Origin: Gammaproteobacteria bacterium
Lineage (GTDB): Bacteria; Pseudomonadota; Gammaproteobacteria; Steroidobacterales; Rariloculaceae
Assembly (NCBI GenBank): GCA_022826245.1
Contig: JAJDVG010000035.1
Coordinates: 1-52,374 of the forward strand
Direction of reading: 5' to 3'
DNA length: 52,374 nt
Position 1 is the first letter of the stretch. Each line of letters starts with the position of its first letter. The notes under the pieces are model-generated. The model worked only from the letters and a program-made list of their open reading frames with translations. It ran no database searches and was not told the origin of the DNA. Positions 6,542 to 16,332 of this stretch are shown here, in pieces. Both the position numbers and the translations under genes were made by a program.

Positions 6542-8008
6542 TCAGGCCTCGGTACCGCCGACGGTCAGCGAGTCGATCCTGAGCGTGGGCTGACCGACCC
6601 CGACGGGCACTGACTGGCCGTCCTTGCCGCAGATGCCGACGCCCGGGTCGAGTTCGAGATCGTTGCCGATCATGGAAACCCGAGTCAGCACTTCCGGACC
6701 GCTGCCGATCAGCATGGCGCCCTTGACGGGCGCGGTCGTCCTGCCGCCTTCGATCAGGTAGGCCTCGCTTGCCGAAAACACGAACTTGCCCGAGGTGATA
6801 TCGACCTGTCCTCCCCCGAAATTCGGCGCGTAAATACCGCGCTCGACGGAGGCCAGGATCTCGCCGGGATCGTGTTCGCCGGGGAGCATGTAGGTGTTCG
6901 TCATGCGCGGCATCGGCACATGCGCGAACGATTCGCGCCGCGCGTTGCCGGTCGTGCGCGACTTCATGAGCCGCGCATTGAGCTTGTCGTGCATGTAGCC
7001 GCGCAGGATTCCGTTCTCGATCAGGGTGTTGCAGTTCGTCGGCGTGCCTTCGTCGTCGACCGTCAGCGAGCCGCGCCGGCCGTCAAGAGTCCCGTCGTCG
7101 AGAACGGTGCAGTGACTCGTCGCCACGCGTTCGCCGATCCTGCCTGAGAAAGCCGATGTGCCCTTCCTGTTGAAATCGCCCTCGAGGCCGTGACCGATCG
7201 CCTCGTGCAGCAGGATGCCGGGCCAACCCGCACCGAGCACGACGGGCATGTTGCCGGCGGGAGCCGGTACGGCTTCGAGATTGACGACCGCCTGGCGCAG
7301 CGCTTCCTTCGCCACGGCGATCGGCGCACCGTCTGCGGTGACGAGCCGGTAGTCGCCGCGCCCGCCGGCCCCGGCATAGCCCTGCTCCCGGCGTCCGTCC
7401 TGCTCGACGATGACGGCAACGTTGAGCCGTACGAGCGGACGAACGTCGGCCGCGAGCGTGCCGTCGGAACCCTGGACGAGGATGATCTCGTAGACTCCGG
7501 CGAGGCTCGCGATGACTTGCGCGATACGGTTGTCGAGGTCGCGCAGTTGCCGGTCGAGTTCGGCAAGGAGCCCCACCTTGTCCCGATCCGCGAGGCTCGT
7601 CAGCGGGTCGATGGCGGGATAAAGCGGCTCGCCGAGGCCGGGACGTCCGACGGCGGCCCTGCCGCTGCCGCCCGCCCGTGCGATGCCGCGCGCCGCCCGC
7701 ACTGCATCGATCAGCGACGCTTCGTCAAGCTGGTCGGCATACGCGAACCCGGTCTTTTCTCCGGCGACGGCGCGAACGCCCACGCCCTGTTCGACACTGT
7801 GCCCGCCATCCCTGACGATGCCGTCCTCGACACGCCACGTCTCGCATATCGTGCGCTGGAAGTAGAGGTCGGCGTAGTCGAGGCTGCGCGTCATCAGCGC
7901 GCCCATCGTGCGCTCGAGCGTGCTCAGATCGAGGCTCGCCGGAGCCAGCAGTTCCTGCTCGGCGATCGCCAATGCGTCCGTGGTCGGGGCCGGTTGGGCT
8001 TGCGTCAT
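6542..8008 (-). CDS. tldD: Metalloprotease TldD
   Basis: 488 aa from the ATG at 8008. It is the catalytic, zinc-binding subunit of the TldD/TldE protease. The [11 protein letters not shown] motif is at about residues 268-278, and the distal conserved Cys segment [21 protein letters not shown] is near the C-terminus. An upstream TTG (8032) would add 8 residues inside the nitrilase gene and is rejected. The ATG lies 1 bp after the nitrilase stop, so it is probably the last gene of the long minus-strand operon (maf–rng–yhdP–nit–tldD). Both tldD and pmbA being adjacent but convergent is a compact arrangement; in E. coli the two are far apart. Confidence 0.96.
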   Translation of the reverse strand: MTQAQPAPTTDALAIAEQELLAPASLDLSTLERTMGALMTRSLDYADLYFQRTICETWRVEDGIVRDGGHSVEQGVGVRAVAGEKTGFAYADQLDEASLIDAVRAARGIARAGGSGRAAVGRPGLGEPLYPAIDPLTSLADRDKVGLLAELDRQLRDLDNRIAQVIASLAGVYEIILVQGSDGTLAADVRPLVRLNVAVIVEQDGRREQGYAGAGGRGDYRLVTADGAPIAVAKEALRQAVVNLEAVPAPAGNMPVVLGAGWPGILLHEAIGHGLEGDFNRKGTSAFSGRIGERVATSHCTVLDDGTLDGRRGSLTVDDEGTPTNCNTLIENGILRGYMHDKLNARLMKSRTTGNARRESFAHVPMPRMTNTYMLPGEHDPGEILASVERGIYAPNFGGGQVDITSGKFVFSASEAYLIEGGRTTAPVKGAMLIGSGPEVLTRVSMIGNDLELDPGVGICGKDGQSVPVGVGQPTLRIDSLTVGGTEA

Positions 8009-8009
8009 G

Positions 8010-8819
8010 TCAAAGCTCGCGCCGGTGTTCAAGCACCGGGAAGCTCTCGCGTACGTCGTTCAGTCCGATCATATCCAGATCGGCCTCGACAACACCAGCA
8101 CCGGTTTCCCGCAGGGCGAGCACCTGTCCCCAATGGCTCACGATCATCGAGTGACCCCAGGTCATGCGGCCGCCGGCATGTTCGCCCCACTGGCCCGCCG
8201 CAACGACAACCGACAGCGACTCGATCGCGCGCGCCTGTAGCAACGGCTGCCAATGGACCCGCCCGGTCGGCACCGTGAACGCCGCCGGTACCGCGATCAC
8301 GTCGACACCGACGACACTGAGCCGATGGAACAGCGCGGGAAACCTCAGGTCGTAGCAGATGGCCAGACCCACGCGACCGAGCGGCGTCGCGACGGCGACG
8401 ACGTCGCTCCCGTGCACGGTCGTTGCCGATTCCCGGTAGCTCTCCGCCTCCTTGCCCGGCACGCTCACGTCGAACAGGTGAATCTTGTCGTAGTGTGCGA
8501 CGCAATCGCCGTCCGGACCGATCAGCAGCGACCTCGAGCATGCCCGGTCGGCCTCGATACGGACCGGAACCGTGCCGCCGACGAGCCACAGGCCGTGCCG
8601 GCGCGCGGTCTCGGCGAGAAAGTCCTGCGCGAGCCCGTGGCCGGGCTGCTCGGCGACGGCATTGCGCTCCGCATCCTCGGCGCCGAGAAACGAGAAGTTT
8701 TCGGGCAGGACGACGAGTTCGGCGCCGCCGTCAGCGGCCTCGGCCACCAGGCGGCCGGCTTCCTCGAGGTTGCGCGCCACGTCGCGCGTGCTCGTCATCT
8801 GAATGGCGGCCGCCTTCAT
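8010..8819 (-). CDS. Carbon-nitrogen hydrolase (nitrilase superfamily, Nit1/YbeM-like)
   Basis: 269 aa. The catalytic triad of the nitrilase superfamily is visible: E40 (VVLPENFS), K112 (HYDKIHLFD) and C155 ([10 protein letters not shown]). The [10 protein letters not shown] and YDLRFP signatures match the Nit/YbeM branch, whose best-known activity is deamidated glutathione amidase (removal of damaged glutathione). The substrate is inferred from that resemblance and from the conserved yhdP–nit–tldD order. It starts 2 bp after yhdP and ends 1 bp before the tldD start. Confidence 0.92.
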   Translation of the reverse strand: MKAAAIQMTSTRDVARNLEEAGRLVAEAADGGAELVVLPENFSFLGAEDAERNAVAEQPGHGLAQDFLAETARRHGLWLVGGTVPVRIEADRACSRSLLIGPDGDCVAHYDKIHLFDVSVPGKEAESYRESATTVHGSDVVAVATPLGRVGLAICYDLRFPALFHRLSVVGVDVIAVPAAFTVPTGRVHWQPLLQARAIESLSVVVAAGQWGEHAGGRMTWGHSMIVSHWGQVLALRETGAGVVEADLDMIGLNDVRESFPVLEHRREL

Positions 8820-8821
8820 GG

Positions 8822-11800
8822 CTACGGCGCTTCCGAGACGAGCGCAGCGGCTCCTTCAGGCGGCAGCGCTGCGCAGATCGCGCCTTCCCTGATCTGTTCC
8901 GCGCTCAGGCGCTCCACGTCGGGCTCTTCCCAACTGCCCGTGATGCAATACGAAGCCTGACCGATGCCCTTCAGCGGCTCCTTGAATATCTGCGTGAAGA
9001 TCAACAGGGCCGCTGCCGCAGCGGGGCCCGACAGAATCGCACCGACCGTCGGCAGGATCTTGCCCGGTTCGGCCGTGACGATCGCCTGCTGCTCGTAATC
9101 GCGCTCGCGCAGGCCGGTTCTGCCGACGACGCCGATCTCGGCGCCGGGACCCGCCAGTTTCAGGTTGTTTGTATACGCCTGACCGTCGGCGATCAGGAAA
9201 TTGCCGGTAATCTCGTCGAAAGCGAAGCCGCGAGTGAAGACATCGCGAAAGTCCAGTGCGAGTCGGCGCGGCAATGCGACGAAACTCATGAGCCCCGCGA
9301 CGCGGCCCGCTCCGCCCGGCTCGATGTCGAGCATGCTGCCGTCGTCGACGCGCACGGCCACATCGCCGTTGACGTGACTCATCCAGTCGGACTTCGGCGG
9401 CCCCTCCCAGTTCACGCTCGCGTCGACGACGGCGGAATCCCCTTCGATCAGCGGGGCGAAATCGAGCGCTTCGAGGGCGCCCGCCACGTCGTTCGAGTTC
9501 ATGCTGACGAGGACCTGGGTCCGCGCCTCGCCCGCCCCCACGAGCCAGCTACCCGTGCCTTCCGCAGCCAGGCTGTCGCTCGAACTCTCGAAGGCCACGA
9601 GTCTCAGTCCCAGCACGTCCGGCACGATCTCGGCCGCGATCCGGCCGAGCTGCCGCGTACCGAAGGAGAAATCCTCAGCGGTCACCGACAGGCCCGGAAG
9701 CCGCCGCGGATCCACCGCGTCGAGTTGCCCCGGGCTGCCGCCGGACAGATGCAGGCGTTCCATTTCGGCCACGATCTGCGGCCGTTCGGAGAGATCGCGC
9801 GGGATCGAGACCGAACCCGCCACGGCTTCGCTGTCGATGTCCACGAACCAGGATTCACCGTCGCGCCGCGCGCTCAGCGTGCTGCCGCCGAGCCGCTGAC
9901 CGAATGCCGAAAGCTCCGCCAGTTGAAGCTCGCCCGAAGTGAACAACGCTTCCGCGGGCTCGGTATCGACCGAACCGGACAACTCAAGCCACGCGCTGAC
10001 ATCAAGCTCGGGCAGACTGCCGTAAACCGTGAGCCCGTCGGCCGGCGGGAGCTCGGGCTGTTGGCCGCCGAAGCGCACGGCGCCGCGCGTCAGGCGGTAG
10101 CCGTCCGGGCCGGCGAGGTAGTCGAACGCGAAGCGCCGGCTTGCGCCGACGTTCCCGTCTACCCGCAGGCGACCGCGTTCAGGGAACTCGAATTTCAGGC
10201 CGAAGTTCGCCGGTTCTTCCGGACCCTTGGCGAACGGTTCGGGGAACCTGAGCGACACGCCGAGGAGATTCGAGTCGACAGCGAGGCGGACGGGTGAAAG
10301 TTCGTCCTGTTGCTGTTCGGGAATGAGTAGCCGGCCTTGCCAGAACGCCTGACCCGCCAGCCTGTCCGGCAATGGCAAGTCGAAAGTCGTCGTAACCGCC
10401 GCGGTCGTTGCCTCGCCTTCCACCTCGATCGCTACGCGATAGCCCGCATCCTCGGGTTCGAGGACACGCACCGTGGCCGGACCATCGAGAAAGATCGCCT
10501 CGATTCCTTCGCCGGTCACGGTTGTCTGCTCGACGTCGAGCACGCCCCTGACGGCGGTGGCGCGGGGCGGCAGACCCTCGAACGCCAGCTCTCCATCCAG
10601 AATGTCGAGGCGCCCGTTCAGTTCGTAGGAGGCCAGGTCCCTGAGCGGCAGGCTCAGGTCCAGCGAGACCTCGCCGGTCCCGCCCGGCGCCTGCAGGCGC
10701 GCGAAGTCCGGCCCGAGATGCCGCGCGATCGTCGGCGCCGTATTGAGCACGGTGAGTACGTCCGCCAACGGACCGGTCGCGTCGGTCTGAAGGGTTAACA
10801 CGGGCTCACGCAGATCCGCGATGCCGATCTCCACGTTGTCGCTGACGTTGTCGAGCATCCGTCCGCTGCCCGAGCCGTGGAAACTCGCGTTCAGAAACTC
10901 GATCTCGCCGGCGAGACCGCTCGCAACCGGCCAGCCGCGCGCGTATTCGATCTCACCGTCGCGCGCGTCGGCAGTCACGCGGAACTGACCTTCGCCATCG
11001 TTGAACGGAAACTCGGCCAGCGCCCCGAAGAAGCTGACCTGGATGTCGCGAAGCTGACCGCCGAGCAAGGCGCGGTCCAGCCAGTCGTGCAGCGGCTGCG
11101 GAATCGTCCTGACGGGCAGATACCGCTTGGCTTCGGTAACGTCGATCGCATTGACGCGCGCGGCGAAATCGAGCCGCGGCGAACTGGCATCGAGCGGCAG
11201 CGAAAGTTCGAGGTTGGAACGCGCCGCCGTGTCACCGGCCCGCAGAAGCAGATCGTCGCTGACGATTCGGACCACGTCGCGGCCCTGGCGCCAGACGACG
11301 AGCCCACGCAGTTCGTCCATGTCGAGCGCTTCGGGCAGGTACTCGGGCCAGTCGAACTGCATCTCGCCGCTCAGAACCTCAACCCGGCCGCTGCGCGTGT
11401 CGGCGCGCACTTCCCCGCCAAGACCGCTGAGTCCCGGCCACGGGTCAACCGGATCGAAGCCGAGCCCGGCGTACTCGGAGACTACGGAATACTCCCAGCC
11501 GGCCGCCCCTTTGAGCAGCGAGACTTCGAAGTCCCGCAGGTCGCCGCGTGGAGACAGGGCGAGCCATTGCTCAGCGAGCTCCGTGCGCGGCAGCGCCGAT
11601 ACGAAAGGCGTGAGATCGTCGAGGCGCAGAAAATCGCCGCGCAGGGCGAATTGGGCGACTCCGTCGTCGTCACTGCGCACCTGCAGCGTAGCGTTGCTTC
11701 CGCCGGGCCAATCGCGTTGGTTGCGGTCGAGCTCGATGTCGCTCAGGGCGAACCGCCAGCTTCGGTCCGTATCCTGATTCCATTCCAACTGCAGCGCGAG

Positions 11801-12676
11801 ACGTTCGTAGGGCGCATCCACCGAGGCGCCCGGCGAGACGACGTTGGCGAGTGCCACGGTGGCCGTACCGTTCACTACGCGCCCGTCGGACCAGTCGATC
11901 CGGGCCTCGATGTCGCCACTGCCGGCCACTGCGAAGTCCGCGACGCCGGGCGCCAGTCGCATCAGCGCCGACAGATTGACGTCGAGCAGGTTTCCGTACA
12001 ACCGCCACTGGCCCGGTTCCGCGTCGGGCTGAACGATGTCGCCATCGACCGAGAGATCGATGCGCTCGGCGAGAGTCGCGGGCGGCCGGGCGCCGACATC
12101 GACTGTAATCCGATCCCTCTCGCGGGTCAGACTCACCGCAACCTCGTCGAACTGCCACGCTTCCCCGCGCAACTCGTCGACGTATTGCACCTGGCTGTCG
12201 CGCACGAGCAGCTCGACTTCGAGCGGTATCGCGGACGTCAGGTCCGCTCCGGAACCTGCGCCGTCCGGGCCGCCCTCGAAACGAAACTCGCCTTCCGCGG
12301 TCCGCGAAATCGCGACGCGCGTACCGTCGATGGCAACGGCGCTGACGGTCGGCTCGCCTTCCAGCAGGAGCTTCCACGGATCGAGCGAGACGACCGCCCG
12401 GCGCGCATAGAGAAAAGGTACCGCCTGTGCGGCGGTCGCCACGCTCGCTTCGTCGAACGTGACCTCCGGCCCGTTCGCTCCGAACCGCGCGTCGAGTCGC
12501 TCGAAGCTGAAGCTGAGCCCGAGTTCTTCCGTGACCCAGGCTTGCAGTTCGGCCTGCTGGCTCGGCAACCGGGACATCATGACCTGCAGGGCGGCGATGC
12601 CAAGCACGATCGCAACCGCGACTGCCGCGGCGCCCGCAATGACGAACTTGACGAGTCTACGGTCGCGATACGCCAT
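8822..12676 (-). CDS. yhdP: YhdP-family AsmA-like envelope protein
   Basis: 1284 aa, similar to the usual 1260-1280 aa. A single N-terminal membrane anchor lies at about residues 9-32 (VKFVIAGAAAVAVAIVLGIA), followed by a very long beta-rich periplasmic region with AsmA/DUF3971-type repeats. The C-terminus has the AsmA_2-like block (LEPGGAGRVAGLMSFVALPRRLALDFRD, then GFAFDEITGNF). YhdP, with TamB and YdbH, bridges the inner and outer membranes and moves phospholipid outward. The final VSEAP follows a segment (GQASYCITGSWEEPDVERL) typical of the family end. It sits 9 bp after rng in the conserved maf–rng–yhdP order. Confidence 0.93.
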   Translation of the reverse strand: MAYRDRRLVKFVIAGAAAVAVAIVLGIAALQVMMSRLPSQQAELQAWVTEELGLSFSFERLDARFGANGPEVTFDEASVATAAQAVPFLYARRAVVSLDPWKLLLEGEPTVSAVAIDGTRVAISRTAEGEFRFEGGPDGAGSGADLTSAIPLEVELLVRDSQVQYVDELRGEAWQFDEVAVSLTRERDRITVDVGARPPATLAERIDLSVDGDIVQPDAEPGQWRLYGNLLDVNLSALMRLAPGVADFAVAGSGDIEARIDWSDGRVVNGTATVALANVVSPGASVDAPYERLALQLEWNQDTDRSWRFALSDIELDRNQRDWPGGSNATLQVRSDDDGVAQFALRGDFLRLDDLTPFVSALPRTELAEQWLALSPRGDLRDFEVSLLKGAAGWEYSVVSEYAGLGFDPVDPWPGLSGLGGEVRADTRSGRVEVLSGEMQFDWPEYLPEALDMDELRGLVVWRQGRDVVRIVSDDLLLRAGDTAARSNLELSLPLDASSPRLDFAARVNAIDVTEAKRYLPVRTIPQPLHDWLDRALLGGQLRDIQVSFFGALAEFPFNDGEGQFRVTADARDGEIEYARGWPVASGLAGEIEFLNASFHGSGSGRMLDNVSDNVEIGIADLREPVLTLQTDATGPLADVLTVLNTAPTIARHLGPDFARLQAPGGTGEVSLDLSLPLRDLASYELNGRLDILDGELAFEGLPPRATAVRGVLDVEQTTVTGEGIEAIFLDGPATVRVLEPEDAGYRVAIEVEGEATTAAVTTTFDLPLPDRLAGQAFWQGRLLIPEQQQDELSPVRLAVDSNLLGVSLRFPEPFAKGPEEPANFGLKFEFPERGRLRVDGNVGASRRFAFDYLAGPDGYRLTRGAVRFGGQQPELPPADGLTVYGSLPELDVSAWLELSGSVDTEPAEALFTSGELQLAELSAFGQRLGGSTLSARRDGESWFVDIDSEAVAGSVSIPRDLSERPQIVAEMERLHLSGGSPGQLDAVDPRRLPGLSVTAEDFSFGTRQLGRIAAEIVPDVLGLRLVAFESSSDSLAAEGTGSWLVGAGEARTQVLVSMNSNDVAGALEALDFAPLIEGDSAVVDASVNWEGPPKSDWMSHVNGDVAVRVDDGSMLDIEPGGAGRVAGLMSFVALPRRLALDFRDVFTRGFAFDEITGNFLIADGQAYTNNLKLAGPGAEIGVVGRTGLRERDYEQQAIVTAEPGKILPTVGAILSGPAAAAALLIFTQIFKEPLKGIGQASYCITGSWEEPDVERLSAEQIREGAICAALPPEGAAALVSEAP

Positions 12677-12685
12677 GATTGCCCG

Positions 12686-14152
12686 TCACATCACCACGAC
12701 GTCGAACTGGTCGGGTGCGTACATCCCTTCGCTCTGCAATCGAATCGGTGTTGAGGTCACGTCCTCGAGTTCCGCGACGCTCGCGGACTCTTCGTCGAGA
12801 AGCCGCTCGACGATCTCCGGCCGTGCGAGCACGAGCAGCTCGCGCGCCTCGTGCTGCCGATGCTGGCGCATGACCTCCCGAAAAATCTCGTAACACACGG
12901 TTTCCGCCGTCTTGACGTACCCCCGGCCGGTGCAGCTCGGGCAGGCCCGGCACAGCACGTGTGCGAGGCTCTCCCGATTCCGCTTACGAGTCATTTCGAC
13001 AAGACCCAGAGGAGATACGTTCATTATATGGGTTTTGGCGAGATCGCCCGCGAGCCGCGCCGAGAGCGTCGCGAGAACCTCGTCGCGATGCTCCTCGACC
13101 GCCATGTCGATGAAGTCGATGACGATGATGCCGCCGAGGTTGCGCAATCTGAGTTGCCGGGCGATGACTACCGCGGCTTCGAGGTTCGTTCGAAAGACCG
13201 TTGCCTCGAGATTGCGGTGGCCGACGTAGGCTCCCGTGTTGACGTCGATCGTCGTCATCGCCTCGGTCTGGTCGAAGACCACGTGCCCCCCGGACTTCAG
13301 CGGAACCTTGCGCCTGAGCGCCCGCTCGATCTCGTCTTCGACGCTGTACAGATCGAAGATGGGGCTCACGCGCGTGTAGAGTTCGATTGCCGGTACGGGC
13401 GCGGCAAGGAAGCGTTCCGCAAACTCGCACATCCGCGCATGGACCTGCCCGGAGTCGACGCGGATGACGTCGGTCGCCGGTCCCGCCAGATCGCGCAACA
13501 CGCGCAGCGGTAACGGAAGGTCTTCGTAGATCGCTTCACCGACGGGCGCGCCGCTTGCGGTTGCCCCGACGGAATTCCACAGTTCCTTGAGGTATGCCAT
13601 GTCGGCACGCAGCGCGTCCTCGGATGCGCCCACGGCTGCCGTGCGCACGATGTAGCCACAGCTCGTATCGGGAGGCGCGATTCGTTCCACCGCGGCGCGC
13701 AGGCGTTCGCGTTCGTCCTCGTCGCTGATCCGGACCGAAACGCCCACGTTGCGGCCATTGGGCATCATGACGAGCAGCCGCGAAGGGATGGTCGTGTTCG
13801 TGGTCAGCCGCGCTCCCTTGCTGCCGAGCGGCTCCTTGAGCACCTGCACGAGCAGTTCGCTCCCGACGGAGACGCATTCGGCGATTTCGGGCTCCGCTTC
13901 GCCGTCGGGTGAATCCTCGCACGTGTCGCGGGCGATGTTGGACGCGTGCAGGAAAGCGGTTCTGTCGAGGCCCGCATCGACGAATGCGGCCTGCATGCCG
14001 GGCAACACACGCTCGACGCGCCCCTTGTAGATGTTGCCGATCAGTCCGCGTTGGCTGTCGCGTTCGATCAGCACATCCTGCAACACGCCGTTCTCGACGA
14101 CTGCGGCGCGCACTTCGCGGGGCGCCACGTTGATCAGGATTTCCTGTTTCAT
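12686..14152 (-). CDS. rng: Ribonuclease G
   Basis: 488 aa, against 489 in E. coli. It is an endoribonuclease for 16S rRNA 5' maturation and mRNA decay, of the RNase E/G family. An N-terminal S1 domain holds GLIGNIYKGRVERVLPGMQA near 36-55. The catalytic metal aspartates are at D303 (TIDVNTG) and D346 (VIDFIDM), and the Zn-link cysteines are C404 and C407 (CPSC). There is no long Arg-rich tail, which argues for RNase G rather than E. The start is the ATG at 14152: the maf stop TGA overlaps it as ATGA, and MKQEILINVAPRE matches the family start. The upstream in-frame ATG at 14179 lies inside maf and is rejected. Confidence 0.97.
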   Translation of the reverse strand: MKQEILINVAPREVRAAVVENGVLQDVLIERDSQRGLIGNIYKGRVERVLPGMQAAFVDAGLDRTAFLHASNIARDTCEDSPDGEAEPEIAECVSVGSELLVQVLKEPLGSKGARLTTNTTIPSRLLVMMPNGRNVGVSVRISDEDERERLRAAVERIAPPDTSCGYIVRTAAVGASEDALRADMAYLKELWNSVGATASGAPVGEAIYEDLPLPLRVLRDLAGPATDVIRVDSGQVHARMCEFAERFLAAPVPAIELYTRVSPIFDLYSVEDEIERALRRKVPLKSGGHVVFDQTEAMTTIDVNTGAYVGHRNLEATVFRTNLEAAVVIARQLRLRNLGGIIVIDFIDMAVEEHRDEVLATLSARLAGDLAKTHIMNVSPLGLVEMTRKRNRESLAHVLCRACPSCTGRGYVKTAETVCYEIFREVMRQHRQHEARELLVLARPEIVERLLDEESASVAELEDVTSTPIRLQSEGMYAPDQFDVVVM

Positions 14153-14760
14153 GCCCGGCGCCTCGTGCCGTTGAGCCAAGCGGGTATCCCGAAGCGCCGC
14201 AACAGCATGGTCGTCTCGAACAGCGGCAATCCCATCACGGCGGAATAGCTGCCGCGCAGATTCTCGATGAACACGGCGCCGAAACCCTGTATCGCGTAGC
14301 CGCCGGCCTTGTCGAACGGCTCATCCGTTCCGAGATAGGCGGCGCGCTCCTGCGCTGTCGTCGCGCGAAACGTCACCTCGCTCGTGGACAGCGCGGTCTC
14401 GAGTTCGTCGCCGAACCGCACTGCAACGCCGGTCGCGACGCTGTGCGTGCGTCCCGAGAGCGCCGCGAGCATGTCGAGCGCCTGCGCCGGGTCGCCCGGC
14501 TTGCCGAACACCTCGCCGCCGAGCACGACCGCGGTGTCGGCGGAAAGCACGGGGCGCTCGGCGCCGCGGCCGGCAATTCCCGTCCAGCATTCCGTAGCCT
14601 TGGCGCCCGCCACGCGCTGCACGTAGTCTTCTGCCGGCTCGTCGGCGAGCCGCCGTTCGTCGATGCCAACCGGGTGCAGCTCGAACGCGACACCGATCTG
14701 CTCGAGCAGGTTCCGGCGCCGCGGCGACGCCGATGCCAGGTAAACGAAGTCCGCGCTCAT
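14149..14760 (-). CDS. maf: Maf-family nucleotide pyrophosphatase (YhdE type)
   Basis: 203 aa. It hydrolyses dTTP/UTP and modified nucleotides to monophosphates, a house-cleaning role. The opening YLASASPRRRNLLEQIGV, SADTAVVLGGEVFGKP in the centre and the DKAGGYAIQGFGAVFIENLRGSYSAVMGLPL block are the Maf signatures; KAGGYAIQG favours the dTTP/UTP (YhdE) group. Its TGA overlaps the rng ATG by 4 bp, pointing to coupled translation. A gap of about 56 bp separates it from rlmH upstream, the widest break in this part of the operon. Confidence 0.95.
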   Translation of the reverse strand: MSADFVYLASASPRRRNLLEQIGVAFELHPVGIDERRLADEPAEDYVQRVAGAKATECWTGIAGRGAERPVLSADTAVVLGGEVFGKPGDPAQALDMLAALSGRTHSVATGVAVRFGDELETALSTSEVTFRATTAQERAAYLGTDEPFDKAGGYAIQGFGAVFIENLRGSYSAVMGLPLFETTMLLRRFGIPAWLNGTRRRA

Positions 14761-14816
14761 TCACCGCAATATACGGCCTGCCACCGGCCGGGAACAGCAC
14801 GCCACGGCCATTGCCT

Positions 14817-15287
14817 TCATTCCCTGTGGTAAGGGTGACGTTCGAGCACGCTCCACGCGCGGTACAGCGCCTCCGCGACGGCGATGCGCACGAGGCCGTG
14901 GGGCAGCGTCAAGCGCGACAACGACCACTTCTCGTCAGCCCGCGCCAGGCATGATGCCGACAGTCCGTCCGGGCCGCCGATCAGCAGGACCACGGGGCGA
15001 CCCTCGACCACCCAGTCCCTGAGCCTCGCCGCGAGTTCGCGCGTGTTCCACATCGTTCCGGAATCCGCCAGCGCGACGACATGCGCACCGTCCGGTATCG
15101 CAGCCAGCATCCGGGTCCCCTCGGTTTCGGCGGCGCGGCGCGCGGCCGCGGGCGACGGCCGGGAGGCCAGCGGGATCTCCCTGATGTCGAGGCGGATGCC
15201 GCCGCGCAGGCGCTTCGCGTAGCTGTCGAACCCGGCGCTGACCCAGGCGGGCTGACGGTTGGAGGCTGCGAGCAAGGTGAGGCGCAT
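14817..15287 (-). CDS. rlmH: 23S rRNA pseudouridine-1915 N3-methyltransferase RlmH
   Basis: 156 aa, the family length. It is a SPOUT methyltransferase that methylates pseudouridine 1915 in helix 69 of the 23S rRNA. Seen: an N-terminal MRLTLLAASNRQPAWV, the SAM-knot segment VVLLIGGPDGLS, LSRLTLPHGLVRIAVAEALYRAWSVL and the closing HPYHRE, all diagnostic. It follows rsfS by 29 bp, the usual order rsfS–rlmH. Confidence 0.96.
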   Translation of the reverse strand: MRLTLLAASNRQPAWVSAGFDSYAKRLRGGIRLDIREIPLASRPSPAAARRAAETEGTRMLAAIPDGAHVVALADSGTMWNTRELAARLRDWVVEGRPVVLLIGGPDGLSASCLARADEKWSLSRLTLPHGLVRIAVAEALYRAWSVLERHPYHRE

Positions 15288-15316
15288 GATCGGACCGGCC
15301 CGCGCGCCAGGGCCCG

Positions 15317-15697
15317 TTAGCGCTCGCCCGCTTCGTCACCGGGACCGGACAGGTCCCAGAGCTTCTCGATCTCGTAGAACTCGCGCGTGTCGGGCAGCAT
15401 GACGTGCACGACGACATCGGCGAGATCGACGAGCACCCACTCGCCGGTCTTGTGCCCTTCGATTCCGAGGAGCGGGAAACCGGAAGCCTTGCACCGTTCC
15501 AGCAACGCGTCCGAGATCGCGCGTACATGCCGGTCGGACCGCCCGCTTGCGACGATCATGACATCGGTGATCGTGGTCAGGTGAGCGACGTCGAGCTGCA
15601 CGACGCGCTCGGCCTTGAGATCCTCGAGAACGGCCATTACGCCCGCGGCGACGTCGCCCGTGGCCGGCATGGCCCTTGCCTCATCCGTTTGCGGCAT
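15317..15697 (-). CDS. rsfS: Ribosome silencing factor RsfS
   Basis: 126 aa from the ATG at 15697. It binds uL14 and blocks subunit joining under nutrient limitation. The core VMAVLEDLKAERVVQLDV, TTITDVMIVASGRSDRHV and GEWVLVDLADVVVHVM with TREFYEIEKLWDL is clear. The start is uncertain: ATG 15697 overlaps the end of nadD by 17 bp and has GAGGTG close by, while ATG 15670 gives 117 aa, is nearer the usual length of about 105-120 aa and has its own GAGG/AAGG site. A further TTG at 15715 is unlikely. The gene sits in the conserved holA–nadD–rsfS–rlmH order. Confidence 0.94.
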   Translation of the reverse strand: MPQTDEARAMPATGDVAAGVMAVLEDLKAERVVQLDVAHLTTITDVMIVASGRSDRHVRAISDALLERCKASGFPLLGIEGHKTGEWVLVDLADVVVHVMLPDTREFYEIEKLWDLSGPGDEAGER

Positions 15698-16322
15698 AGC
15701 ACCTCGTCTCTGCAATGATGTTCAGGGCGGCGTCAGGCACGAGGTAGCGCGGATCGAGACCGGAGCGGATCGCGCTTCTGAGCCCCGTCGAAGAGATCTC
15801 GAGCCGTGTCACCGGTTCCACGCGGATGTACCCGTGCCGTTTCCGCCGCAGATCGCCGGATCGCCGTGCCGCATGCCGCTCGACGATAGCGCCGAGCTCA
15901 CCCGACTCGGGGGCGCGCCAACCCGGCCGCTCGACAACGACGATGTGGGCGAGATCGAGCAATCTGCGCCACTCGCGCCACTGCGGCAACCCGAGGAACG
16001 CATCCATGCCGACGATCAGGCACAGCGACGCATCCGGGAAATCCGCGCGCAGGTCCTCGAGCGAATCGACAGTGTAGGAGGGACCGGTCCGCTGCAACTC
16101 GCGGTCGTCGACGATGAATCCCGGCTGGCCGCCGATCGCGGCAGCCACCATCCTTGTACGCACGGCCGCATCGACGGTCGCGGCGCCGCGGTGCGGCGGA
16201 TTGGCGCACGGCACGAAGCGCACTTCGTCGAGCGAGAGTTTTGCCTGCAGTTCGTAAGCGGTGCGCAGATGTCCGTAGTGAATCGGATCGAACATCCCGC
16301 CGAAAATTCCGACCGCCTTCAT
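15681..16322 (-). CDS. nadD: Nicotinate-nucleotide adenylyltransferase
   Basis: 213 aa from the ATG at 16322. It adenylates nicotinate mononucleotide to deamido-NAD in NAD synthesis. The nucleotidyltransferase motif GGMFDPIHYGHLR is at residues 8-20, and the ISSTGLRSAI motif is near the C-terminus. A TTG at 16343 would extend into holA and is not needed. It begins 10 bp after holA and its end overlaps rsfS. Confidence 0.96.
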   Translation of the reverse strand: MKAVGIFGGMFDPIHYGHLRTAYELQAKLSLDEVRFVPCANPPHRGAATVDAAVRTRMVAAAIGGQPGFIVDDRELQRTGPSYTVDSLEDLRADFPDASLCLIVGMDAFLGLPQWREWRRLLDLAHIVVVERPGWRAPESGELGAIVERHAARRSGDLRRKRHGYIRVEPVTRLEISSTGLRSAIRSGLDPRYLVPDAALNIIAETRCYAANG

Positions 16323-16332
16323 CGGATCGCGG

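Noticed and set aside
8423..12754. Very long plus-strand open frames opposite tldD/nitrilase/yhdP (over 600 codons each)
   Set aside because: They are antisense shadows of yhdP and neighbours in GC-rich DNA: composition is Arg/Gly/Ala/His-biased, there is no recognisable domain and no ribosome binding site, while yhdP has full family similarity.
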